From assembly GCA_902536085.1 (NCBI GenBank), contig CACAWF010000001.1:1-64000 (forward strand): 64,000 nt of DNA. The letters are read 5' to 3'. The stretch's first letter is position 1, and the number at the start of each line of letters is the position of its first letter. Positions 1-6,539 of the stretch are shown here, piece after piece. Position numbers and translations under genes: made by a program. The notes below the pieces were generated by a model, which had not been told where the DNA came from, did not search any database, and saw nothing but the letters and a program-made list of their open reading frames with translations. This DNA is from an uncultured Pelagibacteraceae bacterium (lineage in GTDB: Bacteria > Pseudomonadota > Alphaproteobacteria > Pelagibacterales > Pelagibacteraceae).

Positions 1-51
1 CTTTATATAAGTTAGCAGCTTCGGTCATCAATTTAACCCAACCATCTGAGT

Positions 52-1128
52 TTAAAGTTTTAAAAGGCAGGTTAACGTATTGTTTATTAGTTGAAATACT
101 CTTGACTTTTTAGCTTCACTAGGAATATGCCTCATGCAATCAATAAATCTTCCTTGTCTATAAAAAAGCAGACCATTATGCTCTCTTAAGATTTTTTGTC
201 TTATAGAACTGTTTCTACCTACAGGTGGGTTTTGACCATCTTTTGATCCAAATCTAGGTGGAAACCTGGACATTCTTACTTCTGCATTAATAGTTTTCTC
301 TTCACCCTCTGATGAAACTTTAAAGGGCCATTGCCAAGTTTCATATTCAATTGCCTTTGTGTTATTTGGCCCACAACTTTCAACGTGTTCACATGAACTA
401 TCTATAAATAAAGGATCTATTGGTTTAACTTGATTTCCTAAAACGTTTATTATTAAACCATTCTTAAGATTCCTCCAGTAAGACATAGAAACTCTCCAAC
501 CTAAATTATTTCTAATTGCTTCATCAGTTTTCCATGTCATTCGATCACACTTGTTCCAAACGACTATTGTCCCCGTTTTATCTTCAGAAAAATTTTCATC
601 TAGGCACTCTTGAACAAAATCTGGAAGACTATTTGCTTCTTTTTCTAAAGGGAGTTGAGTGGTATTTAACTTTATAAGTTCATCAATATCTACTGTTATA
701 GTTCTCCATTTATTATCCTCCTCATTCTTTGTAAAGACTGAGAACGATCTTGTTTGACTAATTGAAGATTTAGGTAATCCATGACCAAATCTTCCATAAC
801 CTTTTCTTTTGAGAGGCGTATTAGCTGATGGTCTATGTGTTCCTCCAATTTTACACGCTGTATGTAAAAAATCTTTAGGCATACCTGTCCCATTATCAAT
901 TACTGCTAAAGACTCTGGTTGATTTGTTCCTTCCTTGTTTTTTGCAGCTATAAAAATCTTAGAAGCATTAGCTTCATAAGCATTATCAATTATTTCATAT
1001 AAAGCGTTTCCAGTGTTTTTATAACCAGAGTTTCGTTCACTTTCATAAAAATTAGCTGGATCTATAAATGATCTATCGTTTTTATTTTTTTCTGCAATTA
1101 CTGTTTGTGCTTTTAGTTCTGGGTGCAT
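52..1128 (-). CDS. GHKL (MORC/Hsp90-like) ATPase, frameshifted near its C-terminus and running off the window
   Basis: The N-terminal half has the GHKL ATP-binding signatures: an N-box (EIIDNAYEA, residues 45-53), a DxGxG motif (D78, G80, G82) and a glycine loop (GRFGHGLP, 112-119). A later GLLFYRQGRFID segment resembles the domain that follows the ATPase in MORC-type proteins. The frame stops at 52, but this looks like a frameshift. Adding one A to the A5 run (T5 on the plus strand, 107-111) keeps the frame open to the window edge and gives a natural tail (KSISTNKQYVNLPF...SDGWVKLM). The start follows a TAGGAGAAAAA Shine-Dalgarno, and the gene lies 14 bases after the sigma-like gene on the same strand, so they probably form one transcript. 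The ATPase fold is clear; the biological role is unknown. Confidence 0.7.
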   Translation of the reverse strand: MHPELKAQTVIAEKNKNDRSFIDPANFYESERNSGYKNTGNALYEIIDNAYEANASKIFIAAKNKEGTNQPESLAVIDNGTGMPKDFLHTACKIGGTHRPSANTPLKRKGYGRFGHGLPKSSISQTRSFSVFTKNEEDNKWRTITVDIDELIKLNTTQLPLEKEANSLPDFVQECLDENFSEDKTGTIVVWNKCDRMTWKTDEAIRNNLGWRVSMSYWRNLKNGLIINVLGNQVKPIDPLFIDSSCEHVESCGPNNTKAIEYETWQWPFKVSSEGEEKTINAEVRMSRFPPRFGSKDGQNPPVGRNSSIRQKILREHNGLLFYRQGRFIDCMRHIPSEAKKSRVFQLINNTLTCLLKL

Positions 1129-1142
1129 TTTTTCTCCTATAG

Positions 1143-1643
1143 TTATGCTGCTACAAAGTAGCTTTGTTTATCGTTATTGGGTTTAGTTAATAAAATTACG
1201 TTATTACTATTAGGAGCAGAGGATTTCTCCTCTGCTGCTATTAATAGTTTTTCTGGATTAAACGCTTCTTCGCATAATGTATGCGCATATCGCGTCATAG
1301 CCTCAAGCTGTCTTTTACAACTTCTAAAATAATTAGAAATTTTAGTTCTAAAAACTTTAAAGATAAAAGTTGCAAAACCAGTTATCTTCGATAACCCGCT
1401 TGCTTCTGGCTTATATTGTATGTTTGAAGTTAAATATTTGCTGTAAGTTTCACTCTTAAGCAAATACTCAGTTACTGAAGAAAAGATATCTTCAGCGTCT
1501 TCTACACCAACGCCTCTTTTGACCATATGGCCAATCCAACCATTTCGGTAATTTTTATAAAAATCACCAATTAGTGATTGGTACTCATTTACTGACGCTA
1601 ATCTTGAATTTTGACAAGATGCATCGATACGTTCTCGTGACAT
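1143..1643 (-). CDS. Small protein with sigma-70 region 2 only
   Basis: This 166-residue protein resembles region 2 of ECF-type sigma factors. It has an acidic DAED turn (VEDAEDIF, residues 47-54) in the place of the usual DAEDLVQEVF, then an aromatic and basic helix (FATFIFKVFRTKISNYFRSC, 90-109) resembling the -10 recognition helix. No region 4 helix-turn-helix is visible; the last 45 residues are low in recognisable features. A strong AAAGGAGGAAAT ribosome binding site supports the start. It lies directly upstream of the GHKL ATPase gene and has a 105-base leader with its own promoter. It could be a promoter-recognition protein, a degenerate sigma factor, or an unrelated helical protein. 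Confidence 0.6.
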   Translation of the reverse strand: MSRERIDASCQNSRLASVNEYQSLIGDFYKNYRNGWIGHMVKRGVGVEDAEDIFSSVTEYLLKSETYSKYLTSNIQYKPEASGLSKITGFATFIFKVFRTKISNYFRSCKRQLEAMTRYAHTLCEEAFNPEKLLIAAEEKSSAPNSNNVILLTKPNNDKQSYFVAA

Positions 1644-1729
1644 ATTTCCTCCTTTTGTTCACGACATCAGAGGAACTTCACAAGTGTATCAATTACATCT
1701 TTTAGGAACATCGGTGGCTCCTGTTGTGC

Positions 1730-1748
1730 AAAGATCACTCTGATCTTT
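1730..1748. promoter_or_regulatory. Perfect 8-bp inverted repeat near the start of the sigma-like transcript
   Basis: AAAGATCA and TGATCTTT flank a three-base CTC centre. The element lies just downstream of the minus-strand -10 box at 1757-1762, so it could be an operator over the start site or a hairpin at the 5' end of the mRNA. No T-run follows on either strand in a terminator arrangement. Confidence 0.45.
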
Positions 1749-1756
1749 ATTTCTTA

Positions 1757-1785
1757 TATATATATACTCCGGCAAAAAAAGTCAA
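1757..1785 (-). promoter_or_regulatory. Candidate sigma-70 promoter for the sigma-like/GHKL transcript
   Basis: On the minus strand TTGACT (1785-1780) is followed by a 17-base spacer and TATATA (1762-1757). Spacing and hexamers match the housekeeping consensus well. The spacer contains the CCGGAGTATA element that recurs inverted at 2343-2357. Confidence 0.5.
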
Positions 1786-1805
1786 TGATTTAGCCAATTA
1801 TTTAG

Positions 1806-2309
1806 CTATTTTTTATGATGATTTACTGAAAACCAATAACAAAATGCGTTTACAAATTTACCTTTCGAGTCAGTAATAACGTTTAAAAAACAAAGCATAC
1901 AATCTTTCGTTGAATTTTTTTTATACCTCAAAACTTGTTTAAGAATCCTCTTATTAAATGGATCAGGCTTACTCCACACACATTTGAGCTCAACGATTAA
2001 ACCGTTTTTTTTCAGTTTATCTTTTGAAAATTCAAAATCATACCTATTAGTAGCTTTTTTGTTTTTGTGAGTCCTTTGGTAATTTACAATTTGGCCTAGG
2101 GTTGAAAGTTCAAAATAACCTCTTTTAATAAGAGACTCTATTTGAAAAAAATAACTTTTTCTTTTGTGATTGTTTAATTTTTTAAATAAATACTTAAAAG
2201 AATATTTCGCATCTATAATAGCTTCTTTTAAACTTAAATTTCCATTCAAAGCATTAAATATGCCGTTTTGAACTACATTTCCTATTTGTGCGTGTAATAA
2301 CTTATTCAT
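1806..2309 (-). CDS. Putative PD-(D/E)XK-type nuclease
   Basis: No close family was recognised. The C-terminal half carries an arrangement typical of the RecB/Cas4 branch of PD-(D/E)XK nucleases: an acidic strand (RYDFEF, D91), then an ELK triad (E107, K109) at the end of a hydrophobic strand (GLIVELK), then QVLRY (Q125...Y129), matching the QxxxY motif. The N-terminal 80 residues are basic and helical, perhaps for DNA binding. The start has a GGAG 12 bases upstream in an otherwise A+T leader. It lies upstream of the sigma-like and GHKL genes on the same strand, but 162 bases away with a promoter between. The nuclease call rests on motif spacing only. Confidence 0.5.
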   Translation of the reverse strand: MNKLLHAQIGNVVQNGIFNALNGNLSLKEAIIDAKYSFKYLFKKLNNHKRKSYFFQIESLIKRGYFELSTLGQIVNYQRTHKNKKATNRYDFEFSKDKLKKNGLIVELKCVWSKPDPFNKRILKQVLRYKKNSTKDCMLCFLNVITDSKGKFVNAFCYWFSVNHHKK

Positions 2310-2317
2310 ATTATATT

Positions 2318-2357
2318 ATACTCCAGAAAATATCTTTTATATCCGGAGTATATATAT
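2318..2357. repeat. Inverted GGAGTATA elements between the nuclease gene and the RNA locus
   Basis: TATACTCC at 2318-2325 and CCGGAGTATATATAT at 2343-2357 face each other. The second copy is a 15-base inverted match of 1758-1772 on the other side of the nuclease gene. The copies sit at the -10 regions of divergent transcripts, so they may be promoter or operator elements. Confidence 0.45.
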
Positions 2358-2359
2358 GT

Positions 2360-2482
2360 GAGCTAGTTAAAGTTCTTTTACTTAGGTGAAGAGAAACAGC
2401 GATGTCTCTTGAGGTATTATAGATTATTTAGCTTCCATACCTGTTGTCCACCTAATCTCCTTTCTTAAATTTTAGCTAGCTC
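2360..2482 (+). ncRNA. Candidate structured RNA with a three-way junction
   Basis: Read by eye, the 123 bases fold into nested helices. P1 has 12 pairs (2360-2371 with 2471-2482), including one U.G wobble that would be an A.C mismatch on the other strand. P2 has 7 pairs (2382-2388 with 2449-2455). P3 has 6 pairs (2389-2394 with 2405-2410). P4 has 6 pairs (2412-2417 with 2437-2442). A TATATAT box ends two bases before the 5' strand of P1, as expected for a start site near 2360. No intrinsic terminator follows P1. It could be a free small RNA or a cis element for the gene at 2507. No known riboswitch class was recognised. Confidence 0.5.
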
Positions 2483-2506
2483 AATATAAATTATGAAAGA
2501 TGTAAT

Positions 2507-2755
2507 ATGAAAAAAATAAAAATCACAAACAAAATACTAAAACAGCATGTGCAAAAATTAGCCGAAGACGGCGAGATAAATCGTTTAAATTTATTGTTAA
2601 GAGACTGGATCATAAAAGGCGTAGTATTGGGTTTGATTACAAAAAAATTTGAAATTGATAACTTTAAAAATAAAGCAATAGACAATTTCATAATAAAATC
2701 TTTTAAGGAGGTAGGAGTGGACATGATAAATATTGAAGGAGAAACTTTACATTAA
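2507..2755 (+). CDS. Hypothetical protein, 82 residues
   Basis: The family is not recognised. The protein is basic and rich in Lys, Ile and Asn, with likely helices and no membrane segment or cysteine motif. It is the first of four tightly coupled small ORFs: its TAA overlaps the next ATG by one base (TAATG). It starts 25 bases after the P1 helix of the candidate RNA, with no strong Shine-Dalgarno, so translation could depend on that leader. A 77-residue frame on the opposite strand covers the same DNA and is judged a shadow. Confidence 0.55.
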   Translation: MKKIKITNKILKQHVQKLAEDGEINRLNLLLRDWIIKGVVLGLITKKFEIDNFKNKAIDNFIIKSFKEVGVDMINIEGETLH

Positions 2756-3045
2756 TGGATAGAGATTTTGATAAAGCATTACAAATTAGACTAGAAGATA
2801 GAATGGATAGTTTGAATTATTATTCCTGGTATTTTAATCATCTTAAAATTAATAATGAAGTTGAGAAACAAATTTCGAAAGAAAAACCGTTTATGTCTTT
2901 TTTTATGAAGTTCATGAACTTACCTATGAATATCTATAGATTTTTTAAGCATAATATAATGCTATTTGAATTTTATATGTGTGCCAAAGAGGTGGAGTAT
3001 TTAAAAATGAAATTAGGACTTATAAAAAAAAGAATAGAGAAATGA
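2755..3045 (+). CDS. Hypothetical protein, 96 residues
   Basis: The family is not recognised. The sequence is rich in aromatic residues and methionine (MSFFMKFMNLPMNIYRFF near the middle), suggesting an amphipathic or membrane-associated helix, and ends in a charged helix. The start overlaps the previous stop by one base and a GGAG-containing stretch lies 15-20 bases upstream; the stop overlaps the next start as ATGA. This coupling supports it as real. Confidence 0.55.
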   Translation: MDRDFDKALQIRLEDRMDSLNYYSWYFNHLKINNEVEKQISKEKPFMSFFMKFMNLPMNIYRFFKHNIMLFEFYMCAKEVEYLKMKLGLIKKRIEK

Positions 3046-3245
3046 ATTGGATTAAAAAAGAAATAAAAAAAAATCTTCCAAAAGCAAAAGATTTAAAAAA
3101 TATTTCTAAAGTTATGCTTGCTCATAATATCGATATTTTAAAAGACGAGCTGAGAGAAATAATTGCAGAAAGAGATTTTATTTATGAAGAAAATAAAAAA
3201 TTAACTAAAAAAAATTTAGAATTGTTAAAAAGATGTTCTCTTTAA
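3042..3245 (+). CDS. Hypothetical coiled-coil-like protein, 67 residues
   Basis: The frame is open from 2979, but the ATG at 3042 overlaps the preceding stop as ATGA, which is the usual coupled arrangement and gives MNWIKKEI... at the N-terminus. The protein is strongly charged; its second half (ILKDELREIIAERDFIYEEN) looks like a coiled coil. The family is not recognised. Confidence 0.5.
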   Translation: MNWIKKEIKKNLPKAKDLKNISKVMLAHNIDILKDELREIIAERDFIYEENKKLTKKNLELLKRCSL

Positions 3246-3331
3246 TTTGGCAGCTTATTACAAGTTTAATTTTAACGATTATACTAGGATTTGGAATATT
3301 TAGTTTAATAAAGTTTTTTATAGGAATTTAG
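3233..3331 (+). CDS. Single-span small membrane protein, 32 residues
   Basis: This short frame overlaps the end of the previous gene by 13 bases and encodes MFSLIWQLITSLIL followed by TIILGFGIFSLIKFF, essentially one transmembrane helix with a short C-terminal tail. Its position as the last member of an overlapping series and its strongly hydrophobic composition support it. Function is unknown; a holin-like or regulatory microprotein is possible but unproven. Confidence 0.45.
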   Translation: MFSLIWQLITSLILTIILGFGIFSLIKFFIGI

Positions 3332-3343
3332 TTATGAATTTAT

Positions 3344-3428
3344 GCTCAAATGGCGAAATAGTCAGACGCGACAAGTTTAACTTGTTTCACTACGGTGAGT
3401 ATCAGTGCAAATCTGATTTTGAGCACCA
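3344..3428 (+). tRNA. Type II (Leu-like) tRNA or tRNA-like gene; best-paired anticodon UUA (ochre)
   Basis: The acceptor stem is perfect (GCTCAAA 3344-3350 with TTTGAGC 3418-3424), followed by A73 and an encoded CCA. The T stem is perfect (ATCAG/CTGAT) around a TGCAAAT loop. There is a long variable arm (TCAC-TACG-GTGA). The D arm starts TGGCG and ends GACGCG like tRNA-Leu. The anticodon stem pairs as GACAA/TTGTT around GTTTAAC, giving U33, anticodon UUA (3377-3379, frame by pairing: G3375 T3376 T3377 T3378 A3379) and A37, which would read UAA. Counting strictly from the D stem instead leaves a five-base loop, or anticodon UAA (Leu) with a poorly paired stem. The D-loop GG is changed and T-loop position 55 is G, so tertiary contacts are weakened. 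It is either a divergent tRNA, a suppressor, or a decaying tRNA-Leu. Confidence 0.55.
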
Positions 3429-3446
3429 TAAGATGACTATATCTTG

Positions 3447-3471
3447 CGGGGAAGGATAGATCCCTTCCCTG
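3447..3471 (+). other. GC-rich hairpin downstream of the tRNA-like gene
   Basis: CGGGGAAGG and CCTTCCCTG pair over nine positions (one G.U) around ATAGATC. It is followed by TAAAAAA and not a T-run, so it is a weak terminator on the plus strand; it may be a processing or stability element between the tRNA-like gene and the next ORF. Confidence 0.4.
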
Positions 3472-3484
3472 TAAAAAATGAATT

Positions 3485-3703
3485 ATGAAAAAAAAGACTA
3501 AAGAAAATAATATTATAGATTTTTCCGAAAAGTTTATGGAAAAAAGAGTTCGTCAAGAAAGAAAAAGCTACTCTAATAAAATTGTAGGGGAGTGTTATGA
3601 GTGCTTAGGTGAAGGTATAGTTTTAGTGGATGACGAAATTATGGAGTGCATAAGTTGTGAAGGAGTAGGTACAATTTATTATGGAAAAGAAAATATTAAT
3701 TGA
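3485..3703 (+). CDS. Small DnaJ-type zinc-ribbon protein, 72 residues
   Basis: Two CxxCxGxG repeats, CYECLGEG and CISCEGVG, are separated by about 12 residues, forming one complete four-cysteine zinc-binding unit as in the DnaJ central domain. There is no J domain. The N-terminal half is basic and helical. Such stand-alone zinc modules occur in phages and bacterial accessory DNA; the partner is unknown. Confidence 0.65.
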   Translation: MKKKTKENNIIDFSEKFMEKRVRQERKSYSNKIVGECYECLGEGIVLVDDEIMECISCEGVGTIYYGKENIN

Positions 3704-3731
3704 AATTTAACAATAGGAGTATAACGTAGAT

Positions 3732-4763
3732 ATGATGGAGTCGATTATAATAATATTAGTAAGTATTTTGCTAGTTTTGAATGTTTTTTTATTTTTAAAA
3801 TTAAAAAATCAGCCAAAAAAAGAAGATGATAATGAACTATCGAAAATTAAAGAGGATATAGGTGGCTTAAAAGAGACTTTTAGTCAGTCCTTTAGCAATA
3901 TGAGCAAAGAGGTCGCCAAAGATATGACTGGGGCTTTAACTCGTGTTGATGAAAAAGTTTCTGTTTTTAATCAGCAAGTGAGTGAAATTAATAAAAGCCA
4001 AGATAATTTTACTAAAATTTTAAGTGGTGTAAAAACTGTCGGTTCATTAGGAGAGTTTGGATTAGAGTCTCTTCTAAAAGATTTACTTCCAGCATCTCAG
4101 TTTATTGCAAATGTTAAAATGAAAGAAGAAACATCTGAAACAGTTGAATTTGCTATAAAACTTCAAGATGTTTTACTACCTATTGACAGTCACTGGCCCG
4201 TTGAAAAATATAAGGCTATTGGAGACGCTTACAATGCGAATGATAAAGAGGCACAAGCAGAAGCAAGAAAAGATTTAGCTTCAGCTTTTAGGTTAAAAGC
4301 TAAAACAGTTAATGCTAAATATATTTCTCCACCGAAAAGTACAGATTTTGCAATTGTCTATGTTCCCACAGAAGGATTATTTGCAGAACTTTCAAGTTAT
4401 AGAGACCCCAAAACTAAAGAACTTTTATTACAAGAATTGAGAACAAAATATAAAGTTACAATTTCAGGACCTAATACTTTATCTGCATTATTACAATCAT
4501 ATTATCTAGGTTTTCAAACGCTAAAAGTTCAACAACATGCAACACAAATCTATAGTGACTTAAGAAATATAAGTTCTAGGTTTGAAAAACATTTTGATGG
4601 AATTAAAGATCTTAGAAAGAAGCTAGAACAAGCCATGACTGCGACGGATGGTTTCGGTCGAGACGCAAGATCTATAATGAATACACTTGGTAACATAAAA
4701 GATCCAGAGCAAGTCACAGACTCCTTGAAAGAAAACCCAGAAAAGATAAAAGTCCTTAAGTAG
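3732..4763 (+). CDS. rmuC: DNA recombination protein RmuC
   Basis: An N-terminal membrane helix (about residues 3-23) is followed by a coiled coil (about 30-90) and the RmuC nuclease-like domain, recognisable from GSLGEFGLESLL, LPIDSHWPVEKY and the KSTDFAIVYVPTEGLFAEL block. RmuC proteins limit inversions at short inverted repeats and are predicted to share an endonuclease fold. An AGGAGT ribosome binding site precedes ATG 3732; ATG 3735 is an equally possible start. It is followed after five bases by sbcB, so two DNA-end-processing proteins are probably co-transcribed. This marks the return to conserved core genes after the accessory island. Confidence 0.9.
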   Translation: MMESIIIILVSILLVLNVFLFLKLKNQPKKEDDNELSKIKEDIGGLKETFSQSFSNMSKEVAKDMTGALTRVDEKVSVFNQQVSEINKSQDNFTKILSGVKTVGSLGEFGLESLLKDLLPASQFIANVKMKEETSETVEFAIKLQDVLLPIDSHWPVEKYKAIGDAYNANDKEAQAEARKDLASAFRLKAKTVNAKYISPPKSTDFAIVYVPTEGLFAELSSYRDPKTKELLLQELRTKYKVTISGPNTLSALLQSYYLGFQTLKVQQHATQIYSDLRNISSRFEKHFDGIKDLRKKLEQAMTATDGFGRDARSIMNTLGNIKDPEQVTDSLKENPEKIKVLK

Positions 4764-4768
4764 AAATT

Positions 4769-6187
4769 ATGTCTAACTTTGTCTTTTATGATTTTGAGAC
4801 CAGTTCATCTAATAAATACTGGGGTCAAATCATTCAGATAGGCGCTGTTTTAACAAATGATAAACTTCAAGAGTTAGATCGTTTTGAAGCAAGATGTAAA
4901 TTAAATCCTGGAATTATTCCTGAGGCAATGGCTTTGATAGTTAATCAAACCACACCAAAGATGCTGCAAAGCGCAAACTTATCTCATTATCAAATGATAA
5001 GACAATTTGTTGAAACTTTAAAAAGATGGGGTAAAGCAACTTATATTGGTTTTAATAGTATCGACTTTGACGAGGAGTATCTAAGGAATACTTTGTTTCA
5101 AACTTTAGAGTACCCTTATTTGACAAGCACTAACGGAAATACAAGAGGGGACCTTTTAAGTTTAGCACGAGCTGCTAATTTTTATTATCCAGATACTTTA
5201 AAAAATTCAACCAACGCCAAAGGAAACGCTGTATATAAATTAGATCAAATGGCACCTATTAATGGCATCAAACATGATGCGCATCAAGCCCTAGGAGACT
5301 GTATCGCCACTCTAGAAATTGGAAAAATTATTTTAAACAAAGCACCTAACGTTTGGAGAGCTAGTTTGATGACTACAGATAAAGCTAAAGCTCTCGATTT
5401 AATTAAAAATGAATTATATTTTTGTACAGACGAGTTTTACTATGGAAAGAGTGTTGCTTTTTGCGAGACATTTGTTTGTGAACACCCAATTTATAAATGG
5501 GCTAAGTGTTTTGACTTAAAGCATGACCCAGATATTTATTTAAAAATGAATGTTCAGGATCTTAAAGAAGCCATGGGTAAAAAACCAAAATTTATAAGAA
5601 CGATCAGACACAATAAACATCCTGTGATCATGAACCCATCATATGCGATGAACTTAGATGAATATAAAATACTTGGATCTGAAAAATTAAGGGAAAGAGC
5701 CAACAAGATTAAAAATAATAAAGAATTTTCAGAGAAGGTAGCAATTGTTTTAAGAGAAGAGGTTGAAGAGAAGGAACAAACTAAATCTCAAGAAGACATA
5801 CCAGTTGAGGAAAGTATTTATAAAAAATTCACTCCTACAGAAGATAATAAATTAATGAATAATTTTCATGAGATTGAATGGGAAAAAAAATTTGGTACTC
5901 TTGATAAGTTTCAAGACGAGAGATTAAAATACTTTGGTCATAAGTTATTATATAGAGAGAAACCTGAATTGTTACCTAAAGAACTATTTAATGAAATTCA
6001 TAAAGATGTTGCATCAAAACTTCTGAGTAAAAATTCAGAAAAATGGAATACGATCCCTAAAACTTACGCAGAAATTGATACATTGAGAGTAAAATTTGAA
6101 AAACAAGGTAATAAAGAAAATTTGACTTTTCTTGAAGATATTAACGTATACGTTGAAGATTTAGAAAAAAAATACTCAAGTGTGTAG
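4769..6187 (+). CDS. sbcB: Exodeoxyribonuclease I
   Basis: The protein degrades single-stranded DNA 3' to 5' in repair and recombination. The DEDDh exonuclease residues are visible: D8 and E10 in YDFET, D101 in GFNSIDFDEE, and H172...D177 in AHQALGD. The length (472) equals that of the E. coli enzyme, and the C-terminal helical and SH3-like parts appear present though diverged. Its start lies five bases after the rmuC stop. Confidence 0.92.
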   Translation: MSNFVFYDFETSSSNKYWGQIIQIGAVLTNDKLQELDRFEARCKLNPGIIPEAMALIVNQTTPKMLQSANLSHYQMIRQFVETLKRWGKATYIGFNSIDFDEEYLRNTLFQTLEYPYLTSTNGNTRGDLLSLARAANFYYPDTLKNSTNAKGNAVYKLDQMAPINGIKHDAHQALGDCIATLEIGKIILNKAPNVWRASLMTTDKAKALDLIKNELYFCTDEFYYGKSVAFCETFVCEHPIYKWAKCFDLKHDPDIYLKMNVQDLKEAMGKKPKFIRTIRHNKHPVIMNPSYAMNLDEYKILGSEKLRERANKIKNNKEFSEKVAIVLREEVEEKEQTKSQEDIPVEESIYKKFTPTEDNKLMNNFHEIEWEKKFGTLDKFQDERLKYFGHKLLYREKPELLPKELFNEIHKDVASKLLSKNSEKWNTIPKTYAEIDTLRVKFEKQGNKENLTFLEDINVYVEDLEKKYSSV

Positions 6188-6221
6188 TTGACAATAATTC
6201 AAAAATATTTATTTAGACTGT

Positions 6222-6539
6222 ATGGCATTTAAAGATTCTACAGACGAAAAATTTAGCGATCAAATAGGTGGTAGCAAACTTTCATTAATTCAATTTTCAG
6301 CCTCATGGTGCGGACCATGTCAGCAGCTTAAACCGATAGTAGAGAAGATTTCAAATGAAATGTCAGATAAGATTGATTGTTATTATCATGATATTGAAAG
6401 TCAGCCTAATGAGCCAACTAAGTATTCAGTGAGAGGTGTACCAACAATTCTCTTATTTAAAGAGGGAAAGCTTCTGGGAACAAAAGTTGGTGCTTCAAGT
6501 GAAAAAGACATGCTTGAATTTATTAAACCTCATATTTAA
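6222..6539 (+). CDS. trxA: Thioredoxin
   Basis: A 105-residue thioredoxin fold with the canonical SWCGPC active site (C30, C33) and a cis-proline in RGVPTILLF near residue 75. It is cytosolic, with no signal peptide. The central Asp expected before the active site is replaced in this sequence (SLIQFSASWC). Its TAA stop and the stop of the convergent folC share a TTAA tetranucleotide. Another thioredoxin may exist elsewhere, so this may be a paralogue. Confidence 0.85.
   Translation: MAFKDSTDEKFSDQIGGSKLSLIQFSASWCGPCQQLKPIVEKISNEMSDKIDCYYHDIESQPNEPTKYSVRGVPTILLFKEGKLLGTKVGASSEKDMLEFIKPHI

Noticed and set aside
696-899. 67-residue frame on the minus strand inside the GHKL gene
   Set aside because: It lies in another frame of a gene with clear GHKL motifs and has no ribosome binding site of its own; a shadow.
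2360-2482. Retron msr-msd or group II intron interpretation of the structured RNA
   Set aside because: The inverted ends resemble a retron a1/a2 stem, but no reverse transcriptase gene is nearby and no domain V-like hairpin is seen.
2491-2724. 77-residue minus-strand frame opposite the 82-residue ORF
   Set aside because: The plus-strand ORF is coupled to its neighbours by overlaps; the opposite frame is low-complexity Phe/Ile/Ser, as expected of an antisense of Lys/Asn-rich coding.
2507-3045. Toxin-antitoxin pair made by the 82- and 96-residue ORFs
   Set aside because: Size and coupling fit, but neither protein shows a known toxin or antitoxin fold or motif.
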